38,300 nucleotides of DNA from a bacterium (GCA_021780305.1 JAJXYZ010000043.1:1-38300); one strand, 5' to 3'. Shown: positions 9,610 through 17,815, numbered from the stretch's first letter. Notes: generated from the letters alone by a model not told the origin. Numbers and translations: made by a program.

Positions 9610-10170
9610 CTACTTCATGACGTACGTGACCATGTCCATCATGCTCCGGAAGGTCTTCACCTTCTGACAGATTCGTGACAGCTTGGTGAACGGCGTCACC
9701 CGGCTCCGCATAACCTCGTCGATGAAGCGGTCGTATTCCCGGAGCATCCAGGTTGCGACCTGATACGGGTTGTACTCATAGCTCCAGGACGCTGCTCCGC
9801 TCGAAGACCGGTACACGTTGACCAGGTTAGAGGGAAGATTGCCGTAAGGCCGGTCAGGCGAGTGACACACCGTCCTTACGACGATGCGGTCAAGGCTTGG
9901 CCTCATCTCTTCAATGAGAGCTCGTGCCGCCCGCAGCTTTTCCCTGACATCGTCAACGACCGGGCTGGTCTTGACGAGCAGAAGTACCCTGTTGGGCACG
10001 AAGAAGGCAGGAATCTGCCACATCATACCGTACGGCGGAGCCCACAAGTACATATCAGCCCTGTGGTAGGCACCGTTGAGGTAGTTGTGCAGCGGCAGGT
10101 ACGAGAAGGCGCCGCGGAACACCTCAACGCGTCGCAGTCGATCAATCCGTAGCGAATTACCGTCAGTCAT
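9610..10170 (-). CDS. GC-rich ORFan, 186 aa (MTDGNSLRIDRLRRVEVFRGAFSYLPLHNY...)
   Basis: Open frame with GC-ending codons, own leader and terminator-like hairpin. The listed ORF to 10569 wrongly extends through a tRNA gene. Confidence 0.6.
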   Translation of the reverse strand: MTDGNSLRIDRLRRVEVFRGAFSYLPLHNYLNGAYHRADMYLWAPPYGMMWQIPAFFVPNRVLLLVKTSPVVDDVREKLRAARALIEEMRPSLDRIVVRTVCHSPDRPYGNLPSNLVNVYRSSSGAASWSYEYNPYQVATWMLREYDRFIDEVMRSRVTPFTKLSRICQKVKTFRSMMDMVTYVMK

Positions 10171-10269
10171 GTTCTTCACCCTTTTGAGGTAGCTCGATTC
10201 CTCGAGGCCCCGCGCTTTGCGGTGACTGCACATAGTTATGAGCGAAATTAGGCATTTTTGCAAGCATGA

Positions 10270-10312
10270 CCATATAAAAATGACGATCACACGTATCGTC
10301 ATTTTTATATGG
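10270..10312. terminator. 18-bp perfect stem-loop adjoining the truncated tRNA-like 3' end
   Basis: ccatataaaaatgacgat (10270-10287) / atcgtcatttttatatgg (10295-10312). Confidence 0.7.
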
Positions 10313-10445
10313 CGGAGAGGGAGGGATTCGGTCACGTTCCGCGACCCCGCGACTTCACGATTGGCAAACCAGTTGCCATCGGAAGATCGCCTTGCGAAAT
10401 GCCACTGGCATTTCTCACCCTTTCGGGTTCGAATTCTTCCATTCT

Positions 10446-10447
<2 letters not shown>
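10310..10447. repeat. Structured tRNA-Ser-3'-end-derived element (element 1)
   Basis: Shares the 21-bp sequence tggcggagagggagggattcg (10310-10330) with the tRNA-Ser(CGA) 3' end (10486-10506); opposite end cgaattcttccattctcc (10430-10447) is an imperfect inverted copy; several internal hairpins. Confidence 0.65.
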
Positions 10448-10575
<128 letters not shown>

Positions 10576-10612
10576 GTATCTGTCCTAGTGTAACAAAAAA
10601 CCTAAATTATGG

Positions 10613-10900
10613 CTAAAAAGAGTTTAGCTGAGTATCAAGGCTAGTAAGATCGGTTGTGGAGCTTGTATCGGTTTGATCAAGCGTTGCTTCGGCTGTCGTT
10701 AAATCTGATGAACTATTAATAGCTGGTACTAGCTGAACATCGTTCGCCACGGGCGTCTGTACAGTTATAGTATCGGCCGACGTCTTGGGATGAAGCCTGT
10801 TATACGCGGTGTAGCCAACAAAGCCCAACAACCCTACAACAACAACTACGGCAACAACTGCGATAATCGAAAACCCAGATTTTGTCTTGTAAGATACCAT
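10613..10900 (-). CDS. Small protein with N-terminal TM helix, prepilin-like (KSGFSIIAVVAVVVVVGLLGFVGYTAYNRL)
   Basis: 95 aa; short basic leader plus GF followed by a ~20-residue hydrophobic stretch; overlaps the upstream gene at 10900. Confidence 0.7.
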   Translation of the reverse strand: MVSYKTKSGFSIIAVVAVVVVVGLLGFVGYTAYNRLHPKTSADTITVQTPVANDVQLVPAINSSSDLTTAEATLDQTDTSSTTDLTSLDTQLNSF

Positions 10901-11544
10901 TATTGATTACCCCCTGTTGTAGTCGACTGGACTGATTTGATACCAACAATTAGGTTTTTAACTGACTGCTTGTAGGTATTTAAAGCCGTGATTTCAATCT
11001 TTGCAACTTCCTTAAAACTTGCGACAGTCGCTTTTGGGTTATCACTATCACATTTAAACGAAGGCGCCGTCGACTTAACCGTATCAACTGCAAGTTGTGC
11101 GGCACTTTTTTGGTTGTTAACGTCTGTTACGAGTGCGTCGTAATTACTTAAAGTTTTAGCCTTTTCAGCATAAAAGTTCTCGGCTTTAGTGGCGATGCCA
11201 GCAAACAAATCAAGTTGCTTTTGGCCACGATCACCAACACGTGCCATAATGTTCGTAATTTCGGTTTCACGTTTTTGACAAAGCTCCAGTTTGTCGGCCG
11301 TCAATCGAGCCTTTATAACTCCAATACTCGATTTCTCCTCGTTAATATTTGCGCTAGACTGATTAGTCGAAGTTTCCGCCTGAGTTCTGGCGGCCGTTTG
11401 CGTAGTAGTTTGCTCGTTGGCCGTAGTGGCTTCAATAGCCCCAACCGTCGCCGGGACCGTCAAGGCAAACATCAGCATGGCGGTTAATACTGTGAATAGG
11501 CCTTTTTTAGCTTCTAATTTTGTTGACTTCAAATTGATTTTCAT
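10900..11544 (-). CDS. Secreted, Ala/Thr-rich, probably helical protein
   Basis: 214 aa; signal peptide-like KKGLFTVLTAMLMFALTVPATVGAIEA; abuts the 10613-10900 gene. Confidence 0.7.
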   Translation of the reverse strand: MKINLKSTKLEAKKGLFTVLTAMLMFALTVPATVGAIEATTANEQTTTQTAARTQAETSTNQSSANINEEKSSIGVIKARLTADKLELCQKRETEITNIMARVGDRGQKQLDLFAGIATKAENFYAEKAKTLSNYDALVTDVNNQKSAAQLAVDTVKSTAPSFKCDSDNPKATVASFKEVAKIEITALNTYKQSVKNLIVGIKSVQSTTTGGNQ

Positions 11545-11595
11545 ATATTAAGCTTATGGTTTGGCCGCGTAATAGTCAATTAAATTTTAAACGTA

Positions 11596-11639
11596 ACCAA
11601 AGTAAAAACCCCACTAAAAAGTGGGGTTTTTACTTTGGT
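11596..11639 (-). terminator. 19-bp perfect hairpin terminator; stem contains the tRNA ACCA end
   Basis: accaaagtaaaaaccccac (11596-11614) / gtggggtttttactttggt (11621-11639), loop taaaaa. Confidence 0.85.
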
Positions 11640-11712
11640 GAACTCGGCAAGATTCGAACCTGCGACCTTTGGCTCCGCAAGCCAACGCTCTATCCAGCTG
11701 AGCTACGAGTCC
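11636..11712 (-). tRNA. tRNA-Arg, anticodon GCG, encoded CCA
   Basis: GGACTCGTAGCTCAGCTGGATAGAGCGTTGGCTTGCGGAGCCAAAGGTCGCAGGTTCGAATCTTGCCGAGTTCACCA; complete cloverleaf, anticodon loop TTGCGGA. Confidence 0.95.
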
Positions 11713-11848
11713 ATAATAACGTATCCACAAATGTTGCCATTTATGAATACGTTTTATTTGTAACTAGAAGGTGCTTTCGACGTTATAAAAACGTTGCGAA
11801 CATCGGCTATTGTACCACGCCAACAGCCCGTTAAGCAATAAAAAACAC

Positions 11849-12424
11849 CTAAAGACGCAATTTTCGAACGAGGACGTCAATCATGTCAAGTTTAAGATTT
11901 TCCATTGGCAAAATACTACCCAATATGTCGACAATCCGCTCGCCAGCTTCTTCTGGGAAATAAACCGAAACACCGGTAGCAAAACGCTTAATCGGAATCA
12001 ACATAATCGAGTGATGTTCACCGTCGCGAATCAGCCCAAATGCCTTAAAATCGGCTAGGTTATAAAGCCTTTCACCAATATACAAGCCCTGCTTGGCGCT
12101 CAGCGTGTATTGGATGTCACGCGGTGAGCGACGGATATAAACGACTAACGCCGCCGCCATGACAACTACTAAAAGTGAGAATGTATAGGATTTTATAAAA
12201 AATATATCACAAGCGATCAGACCTAAAGCAATAATCACAAAAAGCACGTACCACAGCCCATTTTTCTCTGGATGGACATATTCACCAGCCGTCCAGCTAA
12301 CTGGTGCATCGGGCACAGACTGAACTCTTTGACTAGGTGTCTGTGGCGCTACAGCTTCGGTATCAGCTGATTCGACGGCCGCTGGCTTCTCTTCCCAATA
12401 ATTTTGCTTTTGATCAGGATTCAT
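11849..12424 (-). CDS. Conserved-type membrane protein with two TM helices, function unknown
   Basis: 191 aa; WYVLFVIIALGLIACDIFFIKSYTFSLLVVVMAAALVVYIRRSPRDI; AGTATA (rc TATACT) 6 nt from the start. Confidence 0.75.
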   Translation of the reverse strand: MNPDQKQNYWEEKPAAVESADTEAVAPQTPSQRVQSVPDAPVSWTAGEYVHPEKNGLWYVLFVIIALGLIACDIFFIKSYTFSLLVVVMAAALVVYIRRSPRDIQYTLSAKQGLYIGERLYNLADFKAFGLIRDGEHHSIMLIPIKRFATGVSVYFPEEAGERIVDILGSILPMENLKLDMIDVLVRKLRL

Positions 12425-12477
12425 AATTTTAGTATAGCATGACCAATAACATATTAATTAGACCACAGAAGGTAAAT

Positions 12478-12966
12478 TTAACCCTTATGGTGCATCGAAT
12501 GGTCGTGAAAACTATGAGTTAGCGCGTGACCCTTGCCCTTCGTTAGTAAGTAATAATTAACCGGCCACGCCACTACAAAGGCTACTGTCATCGAAATTAA
12601 TCGCGACAGCCAATACACTGGATGCGACAGGTCTTTATCAAAAGCACCCGGAATAAGCATCATACATAAATTATCAGCCACTATCATCGTTAGTATTGAA
12701 ACCGTATCAGCCACAAACACGAGCTTAAGCGCCGACCAAAACTTTAGACCGGCGCGCATAATTGGCACTGTCGAAAAAGTATAACCCGAAACAAGTGATA
12801 AGCTAGCCGCTAAGACTATGGTATTAGCTACACCAATGCCGGTATGTGTACCGATGGTTACGCCAACTAATTCGCCAACTGTACAGCCAACCAGACAATG
12901 AAACGTTGCACTAGCCGCCATTTTTAAAGTTGCGTCATGATGACTAGCTGTTTTAGATGATTCCAT
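12478..12966 (-). CDS. DUF4396-like membrane protein with His-rich C-terminus
   Basis: 162 aa; TFHCLVGCTVGELVGVTIGTHTG, PVNYYLLTKGKGHALTHSFHDHSMHHKG. Confidence 0.75.
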   Translation of the reverse strand: MESSKTASHHDATLKMAASATFHCLVGCTVGELVGVTIGTHTGIGVANTIVLAASLSLVSGYTFSTVPIMRAGLKFWSALKLVFVADTVSILTMIVADNLCMMLIPGAFDKDLSHPVYWLSRLISMTVAFVVAWPVNYYLLTKGKGHALTHSFHDHSMHHKG

Positions 12967-13038
12967 ATAACAATGATAGCAAAGTTAAACTGGGCGCTCG
13001 GAGCATTGTGTAATAAAAATAAGGTTATAATAAAAGTA

Positions 13039-14292
13039 ATGAGAAGTATTACATCCTTTCAACAAGCCAACCAAGTCCTCTACGAGTTTATCTCGCCCGC
13101 AGGCACACCTCGAAAATACACTTTAGACCATATGATTCAGCTTATGAGTATCTTGGGCAACCCGCAGGATAAATTTAAAATCGTTCATGTCGCCGGAACG
13201 TCTGGAAAAACATCAACATCATACTATATCGCATCTCTACTGAGCGCTGCGGGCTACAAAACTGGTCTAACTGTTTCTCCTCACATCGACGAGGTTAATG
13301 AACGCGCTCAAATCGACCTGATGCCATTACCTGAAGCCGAGTTTTGCAATGAGCTCAGTATGTTTATGGAGATTATCGATACGAATAAGTTAAGACCATC
13401 GTATTTTGAGCTTTTAATTGCCTTTAGTCTTTGGCTTTTTCATAAACGCAAAGTGGAATATGCTGTCGTTGAAGTTGGCATAGGGGGCTTACTCGACAGC
13501 ACTAATATTATCAACAAGCCAGATAAAGTATGTGTAATTACAGATATCGGTTTGGACCATATTGAGATTCTCGGTGATACGATTGATCAAATTGCTATGC
13601 AAAAAGCCGGCATAATCAAAGAAAAAAATGCCGTATTTATGAACGCCCAGTCGCCAAACATAATGACGGTTATAGATAATCAGTGCATATCAGTAGACGC
13701 CCAGCTTCATGTCGTGAACAATACCAACCCTATACCTAGCTTGCCCTTGTTTCAGCAACGGAACTTCGGTCTTGCTCAAGCCGCGGTTAACTTTATCCTT
13801 GCACGTGATGGACATATCGAATTGTCTGATCAAAAAACCAAGACCGTATCAAAGCAAATTATCCCAGGCCGCATGGAAGAGGTTATGTTTAAAGATAAGC
13901 AGCTAATACTAGACGGCTCGCATAACGAGCAGAAGATTGAAGCCCTAGTTAAATCAATGAAAAATCGCTTTCACGATAAAAAAATTAAGCTGCTAGTTAG
14001 CTTCGGCGAGACGAAGCGTAGCGGCGTCCAGGCCAGCATGGAACTATTATCACAGCTTGCAGAAAACGTCATCGTGACTGATTACAGCTATGCTGACGAC
14101 TCTGTTAAGCGCGCCATTAAAGCCCAAGAGCTAGGCTTTATCGCCAGACAGGCTGGCTTTCAGTCGATTACAGTCGAGCCCAACCCCCAACTCGCTTTTA
14201 ATTTATTTATGAATAGCCCTAGCGAGATTGGCCTCGTCACCGGCTCATTCTTTTTGCTTAACCCAGTTCGAGACATAGTCTTTGAAAAATAA
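13039..14292 (+). CDS. folC: Folylpolyglutamate synthase/dihydrofolate synthase (FolC, Mur-ligase family)
   Basis: VAGTSGKTSTSYYIASLL P-loop, VVEVGIGGLLDSTNI, LDGSHNEQKIE. TATAAT 7 nt upstream of the 13039 ATG favours this start. Confidence 0.9.
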   Translation: MRSITSFQQANQVLYEFISPAGTPRKYTLDHMIQLMSILGNPQDKFKIVHVAGTSGKTSTSYYIASLLSAAGYKTGLTVSPHIDEVNERAQIDLMPLPEAEFCNELSMFMEIIDTNKLRPSYFELLIAFSLWLFHKRKVEYAVVEVGIGGLLDSTNIINKPDKVCVITDIGLDHIEILGDTIDQIAMQKAGIIKEKNAVFMNAQSPNIMTVIDNQCISVDAQLHVVNNTNPIPSLPLFQQRNFGLAQAAVNFILARDGHIELSDQKTKTVSKQIIPGRMEEVMFKDKQLILDGSHNEQKIEALVKSMKNRFHDKKIKLLVSFGETKRSGVQASMELLSQLAENVIVTDYSYADDSVKRAIKAQELGFIARQAGFQSITVEPNPQLAFNLFMNSPSEIGLVTGSFFLLNPVRDIVFEK

Positions 14293-14311
14293 TCAGGTAA
14301 ATACAGCAAGT

Positions 14312-14351
14312 CAAATAAAAACAGCGACCAAGAAGTCGTTGTTTTTATTTG
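14312..14351. terminator. 17-bp hairpin (one G.U) adjoining the truncated tRNA-like 3' end
   Basis: caaataaaaacagcgac (14312-14328) / gtcgttgtttttatttg (14335-14351). Confidence 0.7.
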
Positions 14352-14493
14352 GCGGAGGAGGGGAGATAGCGCTCCACTTTGTTTCGCTTTTCCGCTCGTG
14401 TACAAAAATGAGCAAGCTAATTTTTGCTTACTTCGCTACACCGAACTCCGCGCTGGTTTTGTTTCACAAAACGCGTGAGTTCAAATCTCCCTC
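14350..14493. repeat. Structured tRNA-Ser-3'-end-derived element (element 2)
   Basis: Shares tggcggaggaggggagat (14350-14367) with the tRNA-Ser(GCU) end (14532-14549); other end gagttcaaatctccctc (14477-14493) is an inverted T-arm-like copy. Confidence 0.6.
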
Positions 14494-14495
14494 AA

Positions 14496-14533
14496 CAAGA
14501 AAAATAGAGACCAAAAGGTCTCTATTTTTCTTG
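14496..14533 (-). terminator. 17-bp perfect tRNA-Ser(GCU) terminator hairpin
   Basis: caagaaaaatagagacc (14496-14512) / ggtctctatttttcttg (14517-14533), loop aaaa. Confidence 0.85.
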
Positions 14534-14624
14534 GCGGAGGAGGGGAGATTCGAACTCCCGCTCCAGGTCTCCCCAGACTAATGATTTAGCAAACCATCCC
14601 CTTAAGCCACTTGGGTACCCCTCC
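14532..14624 (-). tRNA. tRNA-Ser, anticodon GCU, encoded CCA
   Basis: GGAGGGGTACCCAAGTGGCTTAAGGGGATGGTTTGCTAAATCATTAGTCTGGGGAGACCTGGAGCGGGAGTTCGAATCTCCCCTCCTCCGCCA. Confidence 0.95.
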
Positions 14625-14747
14625 GTGCAGGCTTTATTAGCTGAATCAACGTTTGTCGTTCAACTCGGACAATTGTAGCACATTCAAGAGGTCGGGGCTA
14701 GATTTTAGATTAAAAATTTGCTACAATTAGCTAATAGTGGCGTAATA

Positions 14748-15176
14748 ATGAATATTTTTATGAGTAAAAGCCTAAAAATCACTCTTGGAATTGCTTTGGT
14801 TGTTTTTACTGCCAGCTTGTTTTTAGTTGTCCATCCCCAAGTTATTCACGCTATATCTGATTCGGGCATCCAGGCTGGCATAAAAGCAGCCCACGGTACC
14901 GATCAGCCGACCGATTTATTCGGTGTTAGCGGCATTTTTACTACTATTATTAACGTGCTACTCTTTGTCGTCGGCGCTCTAAGTGTCGTCATGGTTATCG
15001 TCGGTGGCTTGCGCTACGTCGTGTCGGGCGGTAACTCCGCAGCTGTAACTGGGGCAAAGAATACAATTATGTATGCTATCGTAGGTATTATCGTAGCCTT
15101 CTTGGCATATGCGGCCGTCAATTTCTTGTTGGGTTCGCTTTCGGGCGGGGGCGGCACACCTGGCACTAACGTCTAA
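14748..15176 (+). CDS. VirB2/TrbC-like T4SS pilin paralog 1
   Basis: MNIFMSKSLKITLG...; VVGALSVVMVIVGGLRYVVSGGNSAAVTGAKNTIMYAIVGIIVAFLAYAAVNFLLG; signal peptide plus two TM segments. ATG inferred at 14748. Confidence 0.8.
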   Translation: MNIFMSKSLKITLGIALVVFTASLFLVVHPQVIHAISDSGIQAGIKAAHGTDQPTDLFGVSGIFTTIINVLLFVVGALSVVMVIVGGLRYVVSGGNSAAVTGAKNTIMYAIVGIIVAFLAYAAVNFLLGSLSGGGGTPGTNV

Positions 15177-15215
15177 CAAATTAAATAACGACCACACGGG
15201 TCGTTATTTAATTTG
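15177..15215 (-). terminator. 17-bp perfect hairpin terminating tRNA-Ser(UGA), possibly bidirectional with the pilin gene
   Basis: caaattaaataacgacc (15177-15193) / ggtcgttatttaatttg (15199-15215). Confidence 0.85.
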
Positions 15216-15303
15216 GCGGAGAGGGCGAGATTCGAACTCGCGGTACCATTACTGACACGACAGTTTTCAAGACTGTTCCCTTAAACCGCTCGGGCACCTC
15301 TCC
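15214..15303 (-). tRNA. tRNA-Ser, anticodon UGA, encoded CCA
   Basis: GGAGAGGTGCCCGAGCGGTTTAAGGGAACAGTCTTGAAAACTGTCGTGTCAGTAATGGTACCGCGAGTTCGAATCTCGCCCTCTCCGCCA. Confidence 0.95.
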
Positions 15304-15345
15304 AGATGTGCGAGTACGAGGCCTATAATAACAGATACCAGCCGT

Positions 15346-16011
15346 TCAGTCGAGAGTCTGGCGCGCCAACACAGCAACCCAAATTTGTTTGGCACCTTCA
15401 TCCCTAAGGGCCTTTGCCGCATAATGAATAGTCGCACCAGTCGTAACTACGTCGTCAATAATTAAATAGTTTGCATTCTCGTCGACTTTTTCGACCACCC
15501 TGAAAGCTTTTTTAGCCTGTAGCCCGCGTGCAGCCGCAGTAGCGTGTCGTTGCATCGTATTAGTATTTCGTACTAGTATGCTTTTAACCGGCAGATTTCG
15601 CCGACTTCCCAATCGTCGAGCTATCAGTAGAGTATGAGCATAGCCACGCTCTCTGATGTGAGCCGATGTAGTCGGAATCGGCACAAGCACCGTGTTGTCG
15701 GGTAGTTGCGGTAAAGTATCGTCAAGCAGGCCAGCCAGGTCTTGATAGGCAGTTTTTGTTCGCTCAAATTTGTAAAGTCCAATCAATCGTTGCAAAACAT
15801 CCTTACGTTCACCAACACACCAAGCCCGCGTATATGGCAGTTTACAGGTGTTACACAGTCCCGACCCAGAACAGGCCCGTTCACAAGCCAAACAAACATT
15901 TTTAGTCTCGGAAGTGATGTTATATTTACAATTAGGGCATAGCAAATCGCCACTTTTACCACATCCACAACAGTGGTGCGGAGCGACGAATGCGAGTAGT
16001 CTATCTATCAT
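15346..16011 (-). CDS. comF: ComF family protein (phosphoribosyltransferase-like, N-terminal Zn-binding cysteines)
   Basis: CCGCGKSGDLLCPNC...CLACERACSGSGLCNTC; YLIIDDVVTTGATIHYAAKAL. Confidence 0.92.
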   Translation of the reverse strand: MIDRLLAFVAPHHCCGCGKSGDLLCPNCKYNITSETKNVCLACERACSGSGLCNTCKLPYTRAWCVGERKDVLQRLIGLYKFERTKTAYQDLAGLLDDTLPQLPDNTVLVPIPTTSAHIRERGYAHTLLIARRLGSRRNLPVKSILVRNTNTMQRHATAAARGLQAKKAFRVVEKVDENANYLIIDDVVTTGATIHYAAKALRDEGAKQIWVAVLARQTLD

Positions 16012-16117
16012 TGTGTTTTTTACGTTTGAATGGCCTGTTTGGTTGATTATACTGCATATGTTGGTTATAATGTGAGGGACTATTTGTCAATAGAGCCTAG
16101 AGAAAGTGGAGGATATC

Positions 16118-16585
16118 ATGGCCCGTAAGCAAAACGATGATTTATTGATTGAGGACGAGCTGGCTGCAGCTTTCCTTAATGACGACGAACTAACAACTAA
16201 CGACACACCAGCCCCTAGTGCACCCGCCGAGGACACTTGGGACGAAAGCGATGAGGAGTTCCCAGGAACACTAGCTATCGACGTCTACGAGACGGACGAA
16301 AAGCTTGTTGTTAAGGCTCGCACCGCCGGTGTTAACAAAGAAGATTTGGACGTCAGCATTAGTGACGGCATTCTAACGATTAGCGGCACTCTAAGCAGTG
16401 GCGACGAAAGCGATGCAACCAACTGGCACATTCAGGAATGTTATTGGGGCGAATTTAGCCGCACACTAGCTTTACCAGTTAATGTCAAAGAAGATGAAGT
16501 AGAAGCAGTTCTAAAAGACGGCGTTCTAACAATCAGCTTTAGCAAGGTCAAGCAAGAGCAAGCCAAGAAGATTCAGGTTCTTTAA
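16118..16585 (+). CDS. Hsp20/alpha-crystallin family small heat shock protein
   Basis: LAIDVYETDEKLVVKARTAGVNKEDLDVSISDGILTISG...ALPVNVKEDEVEAVLKDGVLTISF; GGAGG upstream of the ATG. Confidence 0.93.
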   Translation: MARKQNDDLLIEDELAAAFLNDDELTTNDTPAPSAPAEDTWDESDEEFPGTLAIDVYETDEKLVVKARTAGVNKEDLDVSISDGILTISGTLSSGDESDATNWHIQECYWGEFSRTLALPVNVKEDEVEAVLKDGVLTISFSKVKQEQAKKIQVL

Positions 16586-16595
16586 TACAAAAACT

Positions 16596-16637
16596 GATAA
16601 AAATATAGCCTTCGTAATGAGGGCTATATTTTTTATC
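16596..16637 (+). terminator. hsp20 intrinsic terminator
   Basis: gataaaaatatagcc (16596-16610) / ggctatattttttatc (16622-16637). Confidence 0.8.
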
Positions 16638-16640
16638 ATT

Positions 16641-16857
16641 GTATCTGCGTCTCTTAGGTCGCCTCTGCACCCAACCACTCCTCCAACCGGGCTTCGCACC
16701 GGGTACGAACAAGAGCCTCGGCGTCTTGTCGCACTCGGGCTGCAGAGTGGTTGTTCGTAGTAGTTAGACGCGCGGCTCTACTGCTGTAGCCCCAGCGGTT
16801 TTGGATACTTTTGCAGTTCAAAAGTATCAAGACATTTGTTACTTTGGCAAAAGTAAG
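16641..16857. other. GC-rich, highly self-complementary non-coding segment; candidate structured RNA or mobile-element remnant
   Basis: Nested complementary arms GCGTCT/AGACGC, CTCTGCA/TGCAGAG, CAACCACTC/GAGTGGTTG, ACGAACAA/TTGTTCGT, plus gatacttttg/caaaagtatc; no ORF in the track. Confidence 0.5.
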
Positions 16858-16878
16858 GATTAAATTATTCTTTAAATC

Positions 16879-16915
16879 AAAAAAATAACCCGGACAAATG
16901 CCGGGTTATTTTTTT
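16879..16915. terminator. Bidirectional-type intrinsic terminator downstream of a pilin gene
   Basis: aaaaaaataacccgg ... ccgggttattttttt. Confidence 0.85.
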
Positions 16916-16928
16916 AAAGAAAGGCTAA

Positions 16929-17339
16929 TTAAGCGCTAATACTTCCAAGAACCCAGTTGACAATTGCGTAGGCTAGGAAAGCTACAACAAGTCCAATCAA
17001 GGCATACATAATCGTATTCTTAGCTGCTGTAACTTGCGCAGCTGTTCCGCCCGATACTGTGTATCGAATACCACCGATGATCAACATAACGACGCTTAAA
17101 GCGCCAATTACGAATAGCAAGGTGTTAATAACGGTTGTAAAAATACTATTCGCACCAAACAAGGTTTTTGGCGTACCACTTGTACTAGCACAGTCAACAC
17201 CATCGGCGATTGTTGCGCCCGCAGCACACGAGCCAGCAGCTGAAACCGTTGATGCTGTTGGTGTAAACAGAGCTAGGCTTAATGCCAAAGCTGGAACTGC
17301 AAGCAAGCCGGCGATGGCGGTTGTTATTGTTTTTTTCAT
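16929..17339 (-). CDS. VirB2/TrbC-like T4SS pilin paralog 2
   Basis: 136 aa; signal peptide, GSCAAGATIADGVDC, IGALSVVMLIIGGIRYTVSGGTAAQVTAAKNTIMYALIGLVVAFLAYAIVNWVLG. Confidence 0.85.
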   Translation of the reverse strand: MKKTITTAIAGLLAVPALALSLALFTPTASTVSAAGSCAAGATIADGVDCASTSGTPKTLFGANSIFTTVINTLLFVIGALSVVMLIIGGIRYTVSGGTAAQVTAAKNTIMYALIGLVVAFLAYAIVNWVLGSISA

Positions 17340-17446
17340 TATTAATTCATTTCCTTTCTTAGAAACTATATATTAAAGTTATACCAGACTAATCATCTTT
17401 TGTTAAGCCCTAAAGCTTATTTTTACAGATATTAAAGGCCCATTCT

Positions 17447-17815
17447 TTACTTGCCAAAGTTTTTTATAACCCAATTGACAATTGCGTAGGCTAGGAACGC
17501 AACAATTAAGCCAAACAAAGCATACATTATGGTGTTTTTTGCTTTTGTGACGGTACCGGCATCACCAGAAGATACGGTGTACATAATACCGCCAATAATC
17601 AACATGATTACCGCAACGATGCCAACCAGAAAGACCAAGCTGTTAATAACGGTTTTTATAATCGGTTGCGCTGTGTCGCTAGTATTTTTACAAACCAAGC
17701 TATCAGTTACCCCGTTACAAGGTTGAAAGTTATCAACCGCACTAACCGCTATTGGTGCAAAAAGTACGCCGAGGCTAATCGCAAAACCGGCAATTATCAG
17801 GCTAAGCTTTTTCAT
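17447..17815 (-). CDS. VirB2/TrbC-like T4SS pilin paralog 3
   Basis: 122 aa; FQPCNGVTDSLVCKN; IMLIIGGIMYTVSSGDAGTVTKAKNTIMYALFGLIVAFLAYAIVNWV. Confidence 0.85.
   Translation of the reverse strand: MKKLSLIIAGFAISLGVLFAPIAVSAVDNFQPCNGVTDSLVCKNTSDTAQPIIKTVINSLVFLVGIVAVIMLIIGGIMYTVSSGDAGTVTKAKNTIMYALFGLIVAFLAYAIVNWVIKNFGK

Noticed and set aside
11556-11834. 92-aa ORF across tRNA-Arg
   Set aside because: Antisense read-through of tRNA-Arg and its terminator.
14282-14581. ORF MKNNQVNTASQ...
   Set aside because: Covers hairpins, element 2 and part of tRNA-Ser(GCU); not a plausible protein.
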